In this document: in pieces, positions 16,945 to 25,776 of the stretch | Numbering within the stretch: the stretch's first letter is position 1 | Layout: each line of letters begins with the position of its first letter | NCBI GenBank assembly: GCA_002471575.1 | Contig: DKQG01000012.1 | Location: 9,203-73,202, forward strand | Source of the DNA: Alphaproteobacteria bacterium UBA7314 | Lineage (GTDB): Bacteria > Pseudomonadota > Alphaproteobacteria > MPNO01 > UBA830 | DNA length: 64,000 nucleotides | Direction of reading: 5' to 3' | Position numbers and translations under genes: made by a program | The notes under the pieces: generated by a model | What the model was told of the DNA's origin: nothing | Databases searched by the model: none | The model's input: only the letters and a program-made list of their open reading frames with translations

Positions 16945-17060
16945 TGCCTGTCTCCTCCTGTGGCCTGTTCCTGTGATCTTTTGTGCTATTTCCCCTAAGT
17001 ATGCCCGCAATGCTACCGTGTATCAAAATCGCCAGAGCGCGCAAGATAAGGAGGAAAGGC

Positions 17061-17849
17061 ATGAGCGGAGATATCACGGTAACGGCCAATTATCACAGCC
17101 TGAAGGACCGGGTCGTCATCATCACCGGCGGCGGGCAGGGGATTGGGCGCGGCTATGCCCGACACTTTGCGGCCCAGGGAGCGGTGCCGGTCATCGCCGA
17201 GCTGAACGCTGGGAACGCGATGGCGGTCAAGCACGAGATCGAGGCCGAGGGCGGCCGCGCGCTGGCCTTCGAAACTGACGTCGGGTCGATGGATTCCGTC
17301 TCCGGAATGGTCGAGGCGACGCTCAGCGCCACCGGGCGCGTCGACGTGCTGATCAACAACGCGGCCGTATTTTCGCGCATCACCATGGCGCCGTTCTGGG
17401 AACTGCCGCTCGACGAATGGGACGCCGCCATGCAGGTGAACGTGACCGGCTCGTTCTACGGCGCCCGCGCCGTGGTGCCCGCCATGCAGGAAGCTAAATG
17501 GGGACGTATCGTCAACGTGACGTCGGGCACGGTGGCGCTCGGCTCCGCCAACTATCTCCACTACATCACGTCGAAATCGGCGATGATCGGGATGACCCGG
17601 TCGATGGCGCGCGAACTGGGGCCGTGGGACATTACGGTCAACACGTTCTGGCCCGGTATCATCAAGACCGAGGTGCCGCGCCCGTCGGCGCCGGACGAGG
17701 TGTTCGAGATGTTCCGAAACCAGCAATGCCTGCCGCGCCTGACTAGGATCGAGGATTTGGCCAAGCCGATGCTGTTCCTGTGTTCGGAGGAGGCCAAGTA
17801 CATGACCGGCCAGATCTTCGAGCCGGACGGTGGGTTGAGCTTTAACTAG
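17061..17849 (+). CDS. Short-chain dehydrogenase/reductase
   Basis: A 262-residue SDR with the cofactor glycine motif TGGGQGIGRG near residue 20, the NNAA motif (LINNAAVFS) near 95, and catalytic Ser and Tyr-x3-Lys in VTSGTVALGSANYLHYITSK near 145-165. The acidic residue at the end of the second strand (IAELNAG) suggests NAD preference. The ATG at 17061 follows AAGGAGGAAAG, so the longer upstream frame is not used. It diverges from an aldehyde dehydrogenase. The likely role is oxidation of a hydroxy compound; the substrate is unknown. Confidence 0.92.
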   Translation: MSGDITVTANYHSLKDRVVIITGGGQGIGRGYARHFAAQGAVPVIAELNAGNAMAVKHEIEAEGGRALAFETDVGSMDSVSGMVEATLSATGRVDVLINNAAVFSRITMAPFWELPLDEWDAAMQVNVTGSFYGARAVVPAMQEAKWGRIVNVTSGTVALGSANYLHYITSKSAMIGMTRSMARELGPWDITVNTFWPGIIKTEVPRPSAPDEVFEMFRNQQCLPRLTRIEDLAKPMLFLCSEEAKYMTGQIFEPDGGLSFN

Positions 17850-17890
17850 GGGGAGAGGGCCGGTGTGGTCCCGTATAAGCGGAATAAGCC

Positions 17891-18421
17891 CTACTTTTCC
17901 AGATGCGCGTTGCGGCTTCTGAACAGTTCGTCGTCTGCGTAGCCCATCCGGTCCGGGTCTTTGCCCTTGCCCAGCATGACTTGCATGTAGACCGGCTCTA
18001 CGGAATCGTTCTGATAGCCGTGGATGACGCCGGCCGGGCAGGACACGCAGTCCCACGGGCCGAGGTGGCGTTCAATGCGCTTGCCGTCCTCGTCCTCGAA
18101 GAACACCATCAGGTGCCCCTGCAGGACGAAGAAGACTTCCTCGACCTCGTGGGTGTGCGCGGCGTTGCCTTCGCCGGCGGGCACATACATCACGCTCAGC
18201 GTAAAGGCACCGGCGGGAATGATGGTGTCGTCTTCCTTCCCGCTGGTGTTGCCAATGAAGCGATGCTGCGCCCGTCGATAACCATCGATGAGGGCGTCGG
18301 CGAAGGCGGCCCAGTCCGGCTTGCGGTCGCTGAAATGGGCGATCTGCCGGTTGGCGATGTCCTCGATGTCGACGCCCTCGAAATCAGGCGGTCGCGGATG
18401 GCGCGCGATGTTTTCCGCCAT
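17891..18421 (-). CDS. Cupin-domain protein (paralogue 1)
   Basis: A 176-residue single-domain cupin. Metal-ligand motif 1 is HTHEVEEVFFVLQGH near residues 92-106 and motif 2 is PAGVIHGYQND near 132, giving the usual His-x-His, Glu, His set for Fe or Mn. It is closely similar over its full length to the cupin at 24979-25518 (shared RHPRPP, RAQHR.IG, HTHEVEE, LGPWDC and MGYADDEL blocks). It is the last gene of the operon that begins with the molybdenum-hydroxylase subunits. Candidate roles are dioxygenase or small-molecule sensor; the sequence does not decide. Confidence 0.85.
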   Translation of the reverse strand: MAENIARHPRPPDFEGVDIEDIANRQIAHFSDRKPDWAAFADALIDGYRRAQHRFIGNTSGKEDDTIIPAGAFTLSVMYVPAGEGNAAHTHEVEEVFFVLQGHLMVFFEDEDGKRIERHLGPWDCVSCPAGVIHGYQNDSVEPVYMQVMLGKGKDPDRMGYADDELFRSRNAHLEK

Positions 18422-18432
18422 GACGTTTACTC

Positions 18433-19401
18433 CTACTTGATGAACTGGTTGGTGAAGTAGTTGCTGGTCGGGGCCTTGACCTTGATTTGTTCGTACTCGA
18501 CCAGAATATTCTGGGCGTTCTCGATATCCTTCGGCGGAATCCAGCCCAGCGGTTTCCCCTTGCTCGCCGCGCTGTGATACAGGTCGAACGATGATTTCAG
18601 GATGGCAAGGTGGACGTCCCGGTTGAGGGTCGGCTTGGCCTTGCGCAGCGCATCGATGGCTGCTTCCGGATTTTCCTGCACGATCTTCATCGCTTCCTGG
18701 ACCGAGGCGACCATCCGGCCCACAAGGTTGCCTTTTTTTGCGACTAGGTCTTCATGGGTGATGATCGCCAGACCCGGTACGTTGACCCCGGCATCCGCGA
18801 AGCTGAAATACTCGGCCGGCGTTCCTTTGGATTCCATAATCGGCTTTTGCAGGAATCCGAATGAATTGGTGCCGTCGGCTTTACCGGACAGCACGGAGCT
18901 GACCTTGGCGGGCGGGGCGACCAGGATGGTTTTGTTGCCTTTCAGGCCCATCGCTTTCTGCACCGCCTTGAACAGGAAGATCGTGCTGCCGCCCGCGGAG
19001 TCCGCGATCTTGGCGTTGTTCACGTCTTTCCAGTTTTTCCAGCCCTTGGACTTCGGAAAAATCAGGGCGCTGGGGCCGGTCCGCAGGTAGCCCGCGACCA
19101 TCTTGGTCTTCAGGCCTTTGGACCGCAGTACCATCATCGCACCGCCGTCGGCGGTGCCGAATTCGTCGGACTGGTTGCCGACGGTCTGCGACGTCGTCAT
19201 CGACCCGCGGCCTTCGCGCAGATTGATGTTGATGCCGTTCTTGGCGAACACGCCCTTCTCCTTGGCGTAGTGCCACACGGCGTGATAGCCGCCAAGTACC
19301 CAGTCAAGCCGCAGCGTCACATCGTCAGCGGCTTGGGCCGGTCCGGTCACCACCGCCGCGAGAGCGCCGGCTGCTATAAGTGATTTTAATGTCGATCTCA
19401 T
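18433..19401 (-). CDS. ABC transporter substrate-binding protein (NMT1/SsuA-like)
   Basis: A 322-residue periplasmic protein with a clear signal peptide (MRSTLKSLIAAGALAAVVTG, cut near AQA-AD). It resembles the NMT1/THI5, SsuA and TauA group (VTLRLDWVLGGYHAVWHYAK, then TSQTVGNQSDEFGTADGG). Such proteins bind sulfonates, nitrate, pyrimidine precursors or aromatic acids. It follows the permease gene in the operon and precedes the cupin. The company of a molybdenum hydroxylase suggests the ligand is its substrate, perhaps an N-heterocycle or aromatic acid; that is inference. Confidence 0.9.
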   Translation of the reverse strand: MRSTLKSLIAAGALAAVVTGPAQAADDVTLRLDWVLGGYHAVWHYAKEKGVFAKNGININLREGRGSMTTSQTVGNQSDEFGTADGGAMMVLRSKGLKTKMVAGYLRTGPSALIFPKSKGWKNWKDVNNAKIADSAGGSTIFLFKAVQKAMGLKGNKTILVAPPAKVSSVLSGKADGTNSFGFLQKPIMESKGTPAEYFSFADAGVNVPGLAIITHEDLVAKKGNLVGRMVASVQEAMKIVQENPEAAIDALRKAKPTLNRDVHLAILKSSFDLYHSAASKGKPLGWIPPKDIENAQNILVEYEQIKVKAPTSNYFTNQFIK

Positions 19402-19459
19402 CGGTATCTCCTGTGATTTTGTTGAAGTCGCAGTCGCTCAGATTGATCGTTTCTTGTTG

Positions 19460-20275
19460 TTATTGCGCGTGGCTACGTTGTGAGACGTGCCACGGGATAA
19501 GTAGTTTTTCGAGTAGTTCGATGGCGTAGAAAAAAATCATGGCGAGGACAGACAGCACGATCAGCACGCCGAACAACAACGCCGTGTTCATTTCGCCCGA
19601 CGCGCTCAGCAGGATGTAGCCGAGCCCGGAATCGGACGCGATGTATTCGCCGGTCAGCGCGCCAACGACCGCCAGCGCGGAGGCGACTTTCAGGCCGCCG
19701 AACATGCTCGGCAGCGCGCCGGGCAGACGCAGTTTCAAGAACACACGCGACGACGGCGCGCCCATCGATCGAGCAAGTTGTATCAACGATGGATCGATAC
19801 TGCGCAGACCGACGATGGTGTCGACCACGATAGGGAAGAAACAGATCAGAAATGTGACCGCCACCTTGGTTTCCAGACCAAATCCAAACCAGACGATGAA
19901 CAGCGGCGCTAGCGCGATCTTGGGTATGCTCTGCGTAGCGACCAGCGGAGGATACAGAAGCCGTTCGACCTGTGGTGAGATGACTATCAGGATGGCAATC
20001 GGCACCGCGAACACGACGGCCAGCACGTATCCCAGCATAACGGCGACGGTCGTGTCCCCGGCATTCTCAACGATGGTTCCCCAGTGATCGATCACCGAAT
20101 AGACGACGGCGAGCGGTCGCGGTAGCAGATGGGCCGGAAAGCCGAAGACAGCAACGAGCGCTTCCCACAGCACCAGCACGATGACCAGCGACAGAAACAT
20201 CCAGAAAGCGTCGACGTGCCAGCCGCGCGCGTTGGCCGACCACAAAGACAGTTTTTTTGCTTCCTTTTCCGCCAT
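19460..20275 (-). CDS. ABC transporter permease (SsuC/TauC type)
   Basis: A 271-residue inner-membrane permease with about six hydrophobic segments. The cytoplasmic coupling loop (LARSMGAPSSRVFLKLRLPG) carries the EAA-type motif that docks on the ATPase. The group serves nitrate, sulfonate, taurine and aromatic sulfonate importers. It is encoded between the ATPase and the binding protein, giving a complete importer in one operon. ATG at 20275, 22 bases after the ATPase stop. Confidence 0.92.
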   Translation of the reverse strand: MAEKEAKKLSLWSANARGWHVDAFWMFLSLVIVLVLWEALVAVFGFPAHLLPRPLAVVYSVIDHWGTIVENAGDTTVAVMLGYVLAVVFAVPIAILIVISPQVERLLYPPLVATQSIPKIALAPLFIVWFGFGLETKVAVTFLICFFPIVVDTIVGLRSIDPSLIQLARSMGAPSSRVFLKLRLPGALPSMFGGLKVASALAVVGALTGEYIASDSGLGYILLSASGEMNTALLFGVLIVLSVLAMIFFYAIELLEKLLIPWHVSQRSHAQ

Positions 20276-20297
20276 GGCGAAGGTTCTCCGTCCGGTT

Positions 20298-21119
20298 CTA
20301 GTGAATGACGCCCATCTCTTGGAACAGCAGGCGCACGCGGTGAACGATTGCGCCGAATTCCGCCGAGTCGCGCACGCTGAGATCTCGCGGCCGGTCGATG
20401 TCGACGTCGATGATTTCCCGTACCTTGCCTGGCCGTGCCGACATCACCACGATACGGTCCGACAGATAAACGGCCTCGCTAATGCTGTGGGTGATGAACA
20501 GGACCGTCTTTTGCGTTTCCTGCCACATATCCAGCAGGTCAGATTGCATCTGTTCGCGGGTAAGCGCGTCCAGCGCGCCGAAAGGCTCGTCCATCAGCAA
20601 CATGGGTGGGTCGAGCAATAACGCGCGGCACAGGGCGACGCGCTGGCGCATGCCGCCCGACAATTCGAAGGGCCGCTTGTCCTCGAACCCTTCCAGGCCG
20701 ACGGACTTCAACAGTTTCCGTGCGCGGCCCGTATGCTGTTTCGAATCCATGCCACGCATGTCGCATTGCAGTAGCACGTTGCGCAGCACGGTGCGCCAGT
20801 CCAGCAGCAGATCGCTCTGAAAGGCGAAGCCCAAATCGGTATAGGGTCCGTTCACCTGTTCGCCGTCGATCCGGATTTCTCCCCGCGTCGTTTCCAGTAG
20901 GCCGGCGACGAGGTTCAGCAGTGTGCTTTTGCCGCAACCGCTGGGCCCGACAATGGACAGGAACTCGCCGCGGCCAATCTTCAGGTCGGTGTCTTCCAGC
21001 GCGATGATATTCTCGCCGTCCTGCCCGGTGAAAGTCTTCCCGACGCCATCGATCTCGATCAACGCATCCGCCGATTTGGACGACGTGCTCGCCGATGTTT
21101 GGATGATGTCAGCCGGCAT
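20298..21119 (-). CDS. ABC transporter ATP-binding protein (SsuB/TauB type)
   Basis: A 273-residue nucleotide-binding subunit. Walker A is GPSGCGKST near residue 60, the signature is LSGGMRQRVALCRAL near 155, Walker B is LLMDEPFGALD near 175 and the switch His follows in FITHSI. It energises the importer with the adjacent permease and binding protein. The ATG overlaps the stop of the molybdopterin subunit gene (TGATG), so uptake and the oxidoreductase are translationally linked. Confidence 0.94.
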   Translation of the reverse strand: MPADIIQTSASTSSKSADALIEIDGVGKTFTGQDGENIIALEDTDLKIGRGEFLSIVGPSGCGKSTLLNLVAGLLETTRGEIRIDGEQVNGPYTDLGFAFQSDLLLDWRTVLRNVLLQCDMRGMDSKQHTGRARKLLKSVGLEGFEDKRPFELSGGMRQRVALCRALLLDPPMLLMDEPFGALDALTREQMQSDLLDMWQETQKTVLFITHSISEAVYLSDRIVVMSARPGKVREIIDVDIDRPRDLSVRDSAEFGAIVHRVRLLFQEMGVIH

Positions 21120-23494
21120 CAGGCCGTAGCCCCGTCGAAGAAATTTGCTACATCGCCCCAGCGCACGGGCGTCGAGTTCAGCTCAGCCTTGAAAGGGCGT
21201 AGCGCGTCGCAGACGGCATTCGCGATCACCACCGGCGGCGCGATGGCGCCGCCTTCGCCGAGGCCTTTGACACCGAATGCGTTGAGCGGTGACGGGGTTT
21301 CCATGTGGACGACCTCGATCGGCGGCACGTCGGAGGCGGTGGGAAGCAGATAGTCAGCTAAGCTCCCGGTCAGCAACTGGCCTTGGTCGTCATAGGCCAG
21401 TTCTTCCAGCAATCCGCCACCCAGACCCTGCACCAGTCCGCCTTTCACCTGGCCGTCCGCGAGGCTGGGATTCACAAGTAACCCCGCGTCGTGGACCTCG
21501 ACGTATTTTTCAATGTCGATCTGTCCGGTCTCCGGGTCGATCCACACCAGCGCTACGTTTGCGGCATAGGCCCAGGTCACAGTCGGCGGCTCGTAATAGG
21601 ATGTGGATTCGAGGCCCGCCTCGACGCCGTCCGGGCGCTGATTATCCCAGCCGGGCTTCGCGGCACGGGCGATATCGCGCCAGGTGACATGCATGTCCGG
21701 TACGCCTTTGACGCCGATGCCGGAGTCCCGCATTTCGAGGTCGGTTTCGCCGGCTTCCAGCATGTTGGCGGCAATGGCGAAGGCTTTTTCCTGCACCGTA
21801 TCCGAGGCGATCTTTATGGCACCCGAGGCGGTGACTGTGCTGCGGCTGGCGATAGTGCCATAGCCCTGCGTCACCTGGCCGGTATCGGCGACGGTCACGA
21901 AAACGTCCTCGATCGGCACCTGCCACATATCGGCGGCGAACTGCGCGAAGACGGTTTCGTGGCCTTGTCCCTGCGGGCAGGCGCCAGCGGCGACCATGAT
22001 CTTGCCGGTGGAGTCGATCTTCACCGACGCGCCCTCGAACGGGCCGACGCCCGTGCCTTCGACGTAGCAGCCGATCCCGAGGCCAAGATATTTGCCTTCC
22101 GCCAGCGCCGTTTTTTGTCGAGCGCGAATGTCGTCCAGCCCGCCCAGCGCGTCGAGCGCGCGGTTCAGCGCTTCCGGATAGTCCCCACTGTCGTATACCA
22201 TCGGGACGCCATCGCGGTAGGTCAGGCCGACCTCGTAGGGCATGGCGTCGGCGGGGATCATGTTGCGGAACCGTACTTTCGCCGGATCGAGGTCGAGGTG
22301 ATTGGCAACCAGGTCGACCGCGCGCTCCATGGCGAAGCCGACTTCCGGCCGCCCGGCACCACGGTAGGGCGCGTTGGGAGTTCGGTTGGTCAGCACGATC
22401 TTGCAGTCTGTTTCGTAATGAGGGATGTCGTAGGGGCCTAACATGTGGGCGATGGAATTGCCCGCGATGCCGGCCCCGACCGGGGTGTATGCCCCGGAGT
22501 CCACAAGGAACGAGCTGGTGACGGCTAGGATTCTGCCGTCGTCGTCGAAGCCGATCTCGACGTCGTAAATATTGTCCCGAGAATGGGCGGCGTTGAGGAT
22601 GTGTTCGTGCCGGTCCTCCACCCATTTCACCGGACGGTCCAGTTTTTTGGCCAGCCATGCCACTAGGATGTCTTCCGGATAAACGTGGCCCTTACCCCCG
22701 AATCCGCCGCCGACGTCCGGCGCAATACAGCGGATGCGTTCTTCCGGCATGTCGAGCGCAGTAGAAATCTCCCGCCGCACCCAATGCACGATCTGGGTCG
22801 ACGACCACACGGTCAGCGTATCGGTCCGGCCGTCGTATTCCGCGACAACGCCGCGGGTTTCCATCGGCATGGCCGCGTAACGGTGATGAACAAAGCGCCG
22901 GCTCAAACGGTTCGGGCAGGCATCCATCGCCGCGGCACCGTCGCCCTTTTTCGTATGCAGGAACGCGGCGACATTGCGCCCGAGATGTTCGTGGATCAGG
23001 ACCGCGCCGGTGGCCAGCGCTGTTTCCGCTTCGGCCAGGGGCGGCAGGGGGATCAGTTCTGCTTCGATCAGTTCGAGCGCGTCTTCGGCGATATAACGGC
23101 TGTCGGCGACCGCCAGCGCGAATGCTTCGCCCACGTAGCGGACTTTATCCTCTGGGACCAGCGGCTGGTCCGGGATCAGAATGTCGGTATCGACCCGGTC
23201 GCGCCAGCCCTGCGGCGTGACCACCTGCATGCCGTTTATCGGCGGCAGTTCGGCGCAGACATCTGCACCGGAGGCGACGAAACAAACGCCGTCAACCGCC
23301 CGCGCGGCCTCTGTATCCACGTCGCCGATCGTCGCATGGGGCAGCGGAGATCGCGCGAAAGCGGCATGCACCATATTTGGCAACTGGATATCGGCAACGA
23401 ATTCCCCCTGGCCCAACAGCAGGTTTCTGTCTTCGCGCCGGGGCACCGACTGGCCGATATATCCGCCGGTTTGCTTGCGGACGTCGTCATTCAT
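21119..23494 (-). CDS. Molybdopterin-binding subunit, xanthine dehydrogenase family
   Basis: A 791-residue large subunit of a three-part molybdenum hydroxylase. The molybdopterin motif GGGFGGK (IAPDVGGGFGGKGHVYPED) lies near residue 260, APYRGAGRPE near 365 and the late QGLGGGLLEE segment near 710. The active-site loop reads AYRGAGR-type, not the AYXCSFR of form I CO dehydrogenases, so this is not a classic CoxL. It should hydroxylate an organic substrate with water as oxygen source. ATG 23494 overlaps the stop of the 2Fe-2S subunit (ATGA), and its own stop overlaps the transporter ATPase start. Substrate unknown; N-heterocycles or aldehydes are typical. Confidence 0.92.
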   Translation of the reverse strand: MNDDVRKQTGGYIGQSVPRREDRNLLLGQGEFVADIQLPNMVHAAFARSPLPHATIGDVDTEAARAVDGVCFVASGADVCAELPPINGMQVVTPQGWRDRVDTDILIPDQPLVPEDKVRYVGEAFALAVADSRYIAEDALELIEAELIPLPPLAEAETALATGAVLIHEHLGRNVAAFLHTKKGDGAAAMDACPNRLSRRFVHHRYAAMPMETRGVVAEYDGRTDTLTVWSSTQIVHWVRREISTALDMPEERIRCIAPDVGGGFGGKGHVYPEDILVAWLAKKLDRPVKWVEDRHEHILNAAHSRDNIYDVEIGFDDDGRILAVTSSFLVDSGAYTPVGAGIAGNSIAHMLGPYDIPHYETDCKIVLTNRTPNAPYRGAGRPEVGFAMERAVDLVANHLDLDPAKVRFRNMIPADAMPYEVGLTYRDGVPMVYDSGDYPEALNRALDALGGLDDIRARQKTALAEGKYLGLGIGCYVEGTGVGPFEGASVKIDSTGKIMVAAGACPQGQGHETVFAQFAADMWQVPIEDVFVTVADTGQVTQGYGTIASRSTVTASGAIKIASDTVQEKAFAIAANMLEAGETDLEMRDSGIGVKGVPDMHVTWRDIARAAKPGWDNQRPDGVEAGLESTSYYEPPTVTWAYAANVALVWIDPETGQIDIEKYVEVHDAGLLVNPSLADGQVKGGLVQGLGGGLLEELAYDDQGQLLTGSLADYLLPTASDVPPIEVVHMETPSPLNAFGVKGLGEGGAIAPPVVIANAVCDALRPFKAELNSTPVRWGDVANFFDGATA

Positions 23495-23982
23495 CGGACG
23501 CCCTCTTTTCCGTGCACCTTTCCGGCGTATTCGGCCACCGCGTTGACGATGCCTTCGTAACCGGTGCAGCGGCACAACGCCGCGGACATACCGACTCGAA
23601 TATCTTCCTCCGTCAGATCGTCCGTCGAGTCGACAAGGTCGATGGCGGTCATCAGCATTCCGGGGGTGCAGAAGCCGCATTGAAGCGCCCGGTGTTTGGC
23701 AAACAGTTTTTGTAAGGGGTGCATCTCGCCGTCGGTTGCCAGCCCCTCGATGGTCCGGATTTCCGCGCCGTCGGCCTGCACGGCGAACATCAGGCAGGAC
23801 CGCACGGCGACGCCGTCGACGATGACGGTACAGGCACCGCAGACACCGTGTTCGCAGCCGACATGGGTTCCGGTCAGGCGCAGTTCGTCGCGCAGGAAAT
23901 CGGCCAGCAGCATGCGCGGCTCGGCCAGACCGGTCAGACTAATGCCGTTTACAGTGATGGTCACCGATGTGCGGTCGGTCAT
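23491..23982 (-). CDS. 2Fe-2S subunit, xanthine dehydrogenase family
   Basis: A 163-residue two-domain ferredoxin subunit. The N-terminal plant-type cluster cysteines are in HVGCEHGVCGACTVIVDG, with the fourth in VRSCLMF. The C-terminal cluster cysteines are in LQCGFCTPGM and ALCRCTGYEGI. This pairing is diagnostic of the small subunit that carries electrons from the molybdenum site to FAD. Its start overlaps the FAD-subunit stop (ATGA) and its stop overlaps the large-subunit start (ATGA). A longer in-frame upstream extension is not real coding, as it runs into the FAD gene. Confidence 0.95.
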   Translation of the reverse strand: MTDRTSVTITVNGISLTGLAEPRMLLADFLRDELRLTGTHVGCEHGVCGACTVIVDGVAVRSCLMFAVQADGAEIRTIEGLATDGEMHPLQKLFAKHRALQCGFCTPGMLMTAIDLVDSTDDLTEEDIRVGMSAALCRCTGYEGIVNAVAEYAGKVHGKEGVR

Positions 23983-24851
23983 ACGCCACCCCCTGCACGA
24001 CCGGCAGCTTGTTGCACCGCGCGTTTGGTCATGACGCCGGCCAGTTTCCGGCGATACGCTGCGCTGGCGTGCGCGTCGCCGTCGGGGTCCACCTGGGCAG
24101 ATGCTGCCTGTTCGGCTTGTGACAGGATTTCGTTTGTCAGCGAGTTGTCGCGGAGGACCGCTTCCGCTTCGGTCAACCGCACGGGACCAGGCCCGACACC
24201 ACATGCGGCCAGTTGAACGGCCGCGACGCTGTCGCCGTCCATCGTTACCTGTGCGCCGACGCCTGCCAACGCGAAGTCCCCGTGGCGCCGGCAAATCTCG
24301 ACGAAAGCGGCGCCACTGTCTGCCGGTGCTTTTGGCACCCGGATTTCGGTTAGGATTTCATCGGAATTCAGGGTTGTGGACAGCACCCCTTCGAAGAATT
24401 CGGCGGCTGGGATCGATCGCTCGCCGCGGCCGGATTTCGCGATCATTACCGCGTCGAGCGCCAGCATGGTGGCCGGGTATTCCGCCGCCGGGTCGGCGTT
24501 GGAAATGCTGCCGCCTATGGTGCCGCGGCTGCGGATTGGCAGGTGGGCAATGTTCAGCGTTGCGTCGTAAACCAGAGGACAGGCATCGCGCACGAGTGCG
24601 GAGTTCTCGATCGCGCGTTCGCGCGTCATCGCGCCAACCGCAAGATAATCGCCCCGGTCGTCTATATAAGAAAGGTCAGGAATACGGTTCAGATCCACCA
24701 GAACCGAAGGCCGGGCGAGTCGGAAATTCATCATCGGCACCAGTGACTGGCCCCCGGCCAGCACCCGTGCCTCCGCCGCGTGATCGCCCATCATCTCCAA
24801 TGCTTCCTGAACAGTGGTCGGCACCAAATGGCTGAAAAGGGCCGGTTTCAT
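23979..24851 (-). CDS. FAD-binding subunit, xanthine dehydrogenase family
   Basis: A 290-residue medium subunit. The two FAD-binding segments are AGGQSLVPMMNFRLARPSVL near residues 32-51 and RGTIGGSISNADPAAEYPA near 108-126. It passes electrons from the 2Fe-2S subunit to an outside acceptor. It is the first gene of the seven-gene operon 24851 to 17891 and diverges from the second cupin, with which it shares a 127-base promoter region. ATG at 24851. Confidence 0.94.
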   Translation of the reverse strand: MKPALFSHLVPTTVQEALEMMGDHAAEARVLAGGQSLVPMMNFRLARPSVLVDLNRIPDLSYIDDRGDYLAVGAMTRERAIENSALVRDACPLVYDATLNIAHLPIRSRGTIGGSISNADPAAEYPATMLALDAVMIAKSGRGERSIPAAEFFEGVLSTTLNSDEILTEIRVPKAPADSGAAFVEICRRHGDFALAGVGAQVTMDGDSVAAVQLAACGVGPGPVRLTEAEAVLRDNSLTNEILSQAEQAASAQVDPDGDAHASAAYRRKLAGVMTKRAVQQAAGRAGGGV

Positions 24852-24978
24852 AATGTTTGTCCCATTTCGTTCGCTCCCGAGAAATTATTGGTGCATGGAT
24901 TCCTACTAAGGTCAAATTGGGGGCTGCGCAGCGCTACGGGCGGCGCTATCCTTGAGAAACAGAGAGGGAGAAATCGAT

Positions 24979-25518
24979 ATGAGCGTTGCCAGACACCCCC
25001 GTCCGCCGGAACTCGAAGGCGTGCCGAAAGAAGAGATCGTCGACAAATACGTTGCCCGCTTCGCGGAGCGCCGTGCAGACTGGGAGGCGTTCGAGGACGC
25101 CAAGATCGAAGGCTGGAAACGCGCCCAGCACCGGTACATCGGCGCCGGCGGGTCCGGCAAGCATGACGATATCGACGCCATTCCGGCCCGCGCCCACACG
25201 CTCAGCATCATGTATGTCGAGCCGGGGCAGGGAAACGCGCCGCACACGCACGAGGTCGAAGAGACGTTCTTCGTCCTCAAGGGGCATCTCGATGCCTTCG
25301 TCGAAGACGAGGACGGTACGCGGTCGACGGTGCGGCTGGGGCCGTGGGACTGCATCACCTGTCCGCCCGGCGTGATCCACGGCTACGACAATAACAGCCT
25401 GGAGCCGGTGTGGTTTCAGGTCATGCTCGGCAAGGGCCGCCCGGAAACCATGGGCTATGCCGATGATGAGCTCTATCAGCGCCGCGATGCGCATCTTAGA
25501 CAAGTGCCGGAGGACTAG
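24979..25518 (+). CDS. Cupin-domain protein (paralogue 2)
   Basis: A 179-residue cupin, full-length paralogue of the one at 17891-18421. Metal motif 1 is HTHEVEETFFVLKGH and motif 2 is PPGVIHGYDNN. The ATG at 24979 is favoured over the one nine codons upstream because GAGAGGGAGA precedes it and because it aligns with the start of paralogue 1. It is divergent from the FAD subunit. The two cupins thus bracket the molybdenum hydroxylase and importer operon, suggesting that both act on the same compound or on successive intermediates. Confidence 0.85.
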   Translation: MSVARHPRPPELEGVPKEEIVDKYVARFAERRADWEAFEDAKIEGWKRAQHRYIGAGGSGKHDDIDAIPARAHTLSIMYVEPGQGNAPHTHEVEETFFVLKGHLDAFVEDEDGTRSTVRLGPWDCITCPPGVIHGYDNNSLEPVWFQVMLGKGRPETMGYADDELYQRRDAHLRQVPED

Positions 25519-25776
25519 AGGACTGCGGCGTTAGTCATAGCTTCGGATCTGCTCCACGACACGAAACGCCACTGCGTCTCCGTCACGCCTTCGAGCACGT
25601 GTTCGTCTGCGATCAACGCCGGCATATCCGATAAATCAGACACGTCCCGGGACCACGCGCGATGGTACGTCTAACAGACGATCGGCCGCGACTCATCGGA
25701 CCGCTTGGCGTGGCCGCTGTGTTGTGGGCGCTCGTATCGTCGATCACGTAGCGCTTACCGACAAGGATCGCATGCG
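25519..25776. other. Non-coding stretch with possible eroded coding on the minus strand
   Basis: No intact gene. On the minus strand two different frames give protein-like pieces (MTHAILVGKRYVIDDTSAHN near the right end, then SDMPALIADEHVLEGVTETQ), which could be a frameshifted short gene. I do not recognise a family, so this is noted without a function. Confidence 0.25.

Noticed and set aside
21119..23494. Form I carbon monoxide dehydrogenase (CoxL)
   Set aside because: The active-site loop reads AYRGAGR-like (APYRGAGRPE) rather than AYXCSFR; the same holds for the second large subunit at 51961-54351 (AYRGSGR).
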